Below, one piece after another: positions 63,890 through 64,000 of a stretch of DNA of 64,000 nucleotides. How positions within the stretch are numbered: position 1 is the first letter of the stretch; every line of letters starts with the position of its first letter. Made by a program: the position numbers and the translations under genes. The notes below the pieces were generated by a model, which made no database searches, was not told the origin of the DNA, and saw only the letters and a program-made list of their open reading frames with translations. Source of the DNA: an uncultured Kiloniellaceae bacterium (GTDB taxonomy: Bacteria > Pseudomonadota > Alphaproteobacteria > Kiloniellales > Kiloniellaceae); contig CANMQP010000007.1 in the NCBI GenBank assembly GCA_947500035.1, positions 1 through 64,000 of the forward strand, in the 5' to 3' direction.

Positions 63890-64000
63890 GAGTCGCTTGG
63901 CTTCAGGATGTCATCCCGGCACATCGCTCAGCCAAGGTGACCTCAGGTGGCAAGAGCCCAGGGCGACAGACTACAAGAGCGTGAATAACGACCTAACTCT

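Overview
The window reads as chromosomal DNA of a moderately GC-rich alphaproteobacterium, probably a free-living, possibly marine, Rhodospirillales-type organism. This is inferred from gene content and motifs: two matches to the alphaproteobacterial Irr iron control element upstream of a dps gene, a PetP/PetR-like MarR/response-regulator pair beside ilvE, a class GN sortase with its VIT-vWA target, and FrcABC/RbsABC-type sugar transport loci. No tRNA, rRNA, CRISPR array or complete insertion sequence was seen.

Layout. (1) 1-3.8 kb is accessory: the N-terminal part of a secreted RHS/YD-repeat protein cut by the window edge, a 5'-truncated gspG remnant, a tyrosine recombinase and a VapBC-type toxin-antitoxin pair. 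It is followed by 750 bp without a gene that holds a perfect inverted repeat. (2) 4.5-7.4 kb encodes two secreted proteins of unknown function. The second is interrupted by an in-frame TAG. (3) 7.8-12.9 kb is a tightly overlapping five-gene cassette: GNAT-like acyltransferase, E1/ThiF-like adenylating enzyme, nine-TM membrane protein, YghO-like GNAT and Acg-type nitroreductase. It resembles a split-gene version of mycobacterial MoeY (E1 fused to nitroreductase) and is the best candidate here for an uncharacterised biosynthetic system. A RoxA-like dihaem cytochrome c converges on its end. (4) 14.7-26.9 kb is a carbohydrate-uptake and catabolism region: SDR, divergent enolase paralogue and APH-fold kinase; a FrcABC-like transporter with a divergent GntR regulator; an RbsABC-like transporter with a divergent LacI regulator. 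The same palindrome (GTTCACGTGAAC) lies upstream of both the kinase operon and lacI, which ties the two together.

(5) 27-35 kb holds a dimethylglycine/sarcosine dehydrogenase-like flavoprotein, a GST-like protein with a palindrome over its promoter, a double-cupin protein, trxB, a LysR regulator and an EamA transporter. (6) 35.7-36.0 kb is a gene-free stretch with a run of perfect hairpins, several with C-rich loops, ending in a textbook intrinsic terminator. It is a candidate small RNA. (7) 36-41.7 kb carries msrP without a neighbouring msrQ, dps with two Irr boxes, an EF-G paralogue with an altered GTPase motif, and an aspartate aminotransferase. (8) 42-45.2 kb is the sortase system.

(9) 45.3-64 kb is largely housekeeping: a PAS-EAL signalling protein, uvrB, an orphan histidine kinase, msrB, a Ca2+/Na+ antiporter, folM-like and folB genes, an AT-rich gap with a perfect DnaA box, uvrC, pgsA, the molybdenum cofactor set mobB-moeA-moaD-moaE, ilvE, and the MarR/OmpR pair. 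The molybdenum cofactor genes would serve MsrP among others.
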